Source: Deltaproteobacteria bacterium (lineage in GTDB: Bacteria; Desulfobacterota; Desulfobacteria; Desulfobacterales; ETH-SRB1). From it: a stretch of 6,228 nt of DNA. The stretch lies in the NCBI GenBank assembly GCA_030611115.1, contig JAUWQK010000093.1:1-6228 (forward strand), written 5' to 3'. Position numbers and translations under genes: made by a program. Shown here piece after piece: positions 5,012 to 6,228 of the stretch. Positions within the stretch are counted from its first letter, which is position 1; the number at the start of each line of letters is the position of its first letter. The notes below the pieces were generated by a model that searched no databases, was not told the DNA's origin, and was given only the letters and a program-made list of their open reading frames with translations.

Positions 5012-6228
5012 ATGGCTAAATCAAAAAATAATACGCTTAAATATCATCTGGCTGCTGTTAAAGAAGGCAAACGAAGTTTTGAAAACGCCTTTCAAAGTGT
5101 TACCAGGATGATTTTGGAAAGCGAAATTGCGAAGGTAGTAGTAAATGGCAAAACAACATACGATTTCAGCATTTTCCGTACCGGAAAAAAACATATCATA
5201 GGGATGTATGATGAAATCAACAGTTTTGTCTCCTATGTAAAGGACGCTTCCGAAGGCGGGTCTTCCGGAGAAATGGCTTTCGTATTTGTAGGTGAACCGG
5301 GAAATGGTAAAACATTTTTAGTTGAATTTCTAAGTGCCAAATACCGAAATTTTCTGACGGAAGATAAAAATCGCAGATACACTTTTAAATTTCTCAATAT
5401 GGACAAGCTTGGCAATTATGGAAGAATTACTACCATTGAATCCCAGACATACGAAGACCCTGTGATTCTGGCTATGAACCTCTTTGAAGCTCCTGATGAA
5501 AATAAGACATTTCTCGCAAAACAGTTAGGCTTTTCGGATAAAAAAGTTGAAAAGCTCTACGATGATTACCGGCCCATGGGCGCTTGCAGCGGCTATATCT
5601 GGAACGATATCAAAAATTTTGCAGATGGCAAAATTGATGAAATGCTAAAATTCATCGAGATCATTCCCGTGCCTTTGACTGAAAGCCTGGGAACCGTAAC
5701 TGGAAAATACCCTGCAAAAGACAAAATCACTTCTTCTGCAGTCGATTTGCTGGGAGAAGAGTCCATCCAGAGGCTGCTTCATATTGCAGATACCAACAAC
5801 CCGTACCGTTTTGACTTAAGACGGGGCGCCCTGGCCCGTGTTGCCGGTGGGGGCATCCATTTTTCCGATGAAATATACAAAAACAAAAAAGACCTGGTTC
5901 AGGTTTACCTGGGGGTCATCCAAAACCGTGTAATTGAAATAGATGGATATAAATGGCCCATAGATACTCTGATCGTTGCCACCAGCAACAACTCGGAATT
6001 CCATAAATTTCTCTCTGAAAAGGAAGAAGCGCCGATTATAGACAGGTGCCGCATCTGCTATGTTTCTCACAACACAAATTATAAACTACAGAAAGACCTT
6101 ACAGCATATGCCATAGGAAGCGAATCACGAACCACGTTGACACTGGAAGACCTGCACCAGGACCCCAATTTGAATTACGCCGCATCAGTAGCCTCGGTAC
6201 TTACCCGCCTCCCAAGGTCCGAGAAGCT
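5012..6228 (+). CDS. prkA: PrkA/YeaG-family AAA+ serine protein kinase, 3' end cut off
   Basis: The frame stays open for 405 codons to the window edge, so the C-terminal kinase-like part is not seen (PrkA proteins are usually about 630-680 residues). ATG 5012 is preceded by AGGAGG at 5002-5007. The visible part is the PrkA AAA domain (PF08298): an N-terminal helical region with YDFSIFRTG (50-58), Walker A GEPGNGKT (94-101), a distinctive middle with TSSAVDLLG and NPYRFDLRRGALARV (263-277), Walker B GGIHFSDEIY (280-289) with D286 and E287, sensor-1 IVATSNNSEF (321-330) and IDRCRICYV (343-351) with likely arginine-finger R345. Compared with the Bacillus and E. coli proteins, which from memory carry GPVGGGKS and a degenerate Walker B, the P-loop and acidic pair here look more like standard AAA+ ATPases. 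Family members phosphorylate proteins and act in starvation or sporulation stress; they often neighbour YeaH (DUF444) and SpoVR genes, which would lie beyond the edge. Confidence 0.88.
   Translation, partial: MAKSKNNTLKYHLAAVKEGKRSFENAFQSVTRMILESEIAKVVVNGKTTYDFSIFRTGKKHIIGMYDEINSFVSYVKDASEGGSSGEMAFVFVGEPGNGKTFLVEFLSAKYRNFLTEDKNRRYTFKFLNMDKLGNYGRITTIESQTYEDPVILAMNLFEAPDENKTFLAKQLGFSDKKVEKLYDDYRPMGACSGYIWNDIKNFADGKIDEMLKFIEIIPVPLTESLGTVTGKYPAKDKITSSAVDLLGEESIQRLLHIADTNNPYRFDLRRGALARVAGGGIHFSDEIYKNKKDLVQVYLGVIQNRVIEIDGYKWPIDTLIVATSNNSEFHKFLSEKEEAPIIDRCRICYVSHNTNYKLQKDLTAYAIGSESRTTLTLEDLHQDPNLNYAASVASVLTRLPRSEK

Noticed and set aside
5816..6070. Minus-strand 84-codon frame inside prkA
   Set aside because: It is antisense to the Walker B and sensor-1 region, which is conserved on the plus strand.
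1..6228. CRISPR array, tRNA or rRNA genes
   Set aside because: No regularly spaced identical repeats with unique spacers and no cloverleaf or rRNA-like sequence were seen on either strand.

Overview
The window looks like chromosomal DNA of a moderately AT-rich Gram-negative bacterium, most likely of the Desulfobacterota (Desulfobacteraceae-like). The pointers are intergenic spacers full of short low-complexity repeats (TTTCGTG, GGTTCAA, ATCCTGTTCATCCTGTC and TTCGATATTC types), an ABC_sub_bind sensor-kinase remnant and a PrkA-type kinase. This assignment rests on resemblance and memory, not on a search.

Left part (1-3297): after a 279-bp repeat-bearing leader comes a tight co-directional gene row. 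It holds hisI (PR-AMP cyclohydrolase), long-form hisG (ATP phosphoribosyltransferase) overlapping it by 4 bp, a class I PLP aminotransferase after a 60-bp gap, and engB/ysxC (ribosome-assembly GTPase) overlapping the aminotransferase by 20 bp. The aminotransferase and engB both appear to start at TTG. The first two genes act in histidine synthesis. The aminotransferase is an AspAT-like enzyme whose substrate cannot be fixed from sequence. engB is a housekeeping passenger.

Middle part (3298-4551): a 276-bp spacer holds a 117-bp MITE-like inverted repeat with an 18-bp perfect core. It is followed by a single gene for an exported DUF3617-type protein. Next is a 567-bp gene-free stretch containing a 253-bp segment bounded by inverted ATCCTG-type repeats, a long nested hairpin inside it, a small dyad, and a near-consensus sigma-54 (-24/-12) promoter at 4422-4437.

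Right part (4552-6228): the sigma-54 promoter reads into a broken gene. An intact signal peptide and the start of an ABC_sub_bind (PF04392) sensor domain run out of frame into a scrap that reads like the ATP-binding G2 box of a histidine kinase. This is best explained as an internally deleted sensor-kinase gene. Twenty bases after the scrap ends, prkA begins. It encodes a PrkA/YeaG-family AAA+ serine kinase and is cut off by the window edge after 405 codons. The most interesting reading of the window is that prkA now lies under a sigma-54 promoter that once served the lost sensor kinase. The evidence for each part is visible, but the regulatory conclusion is inference.
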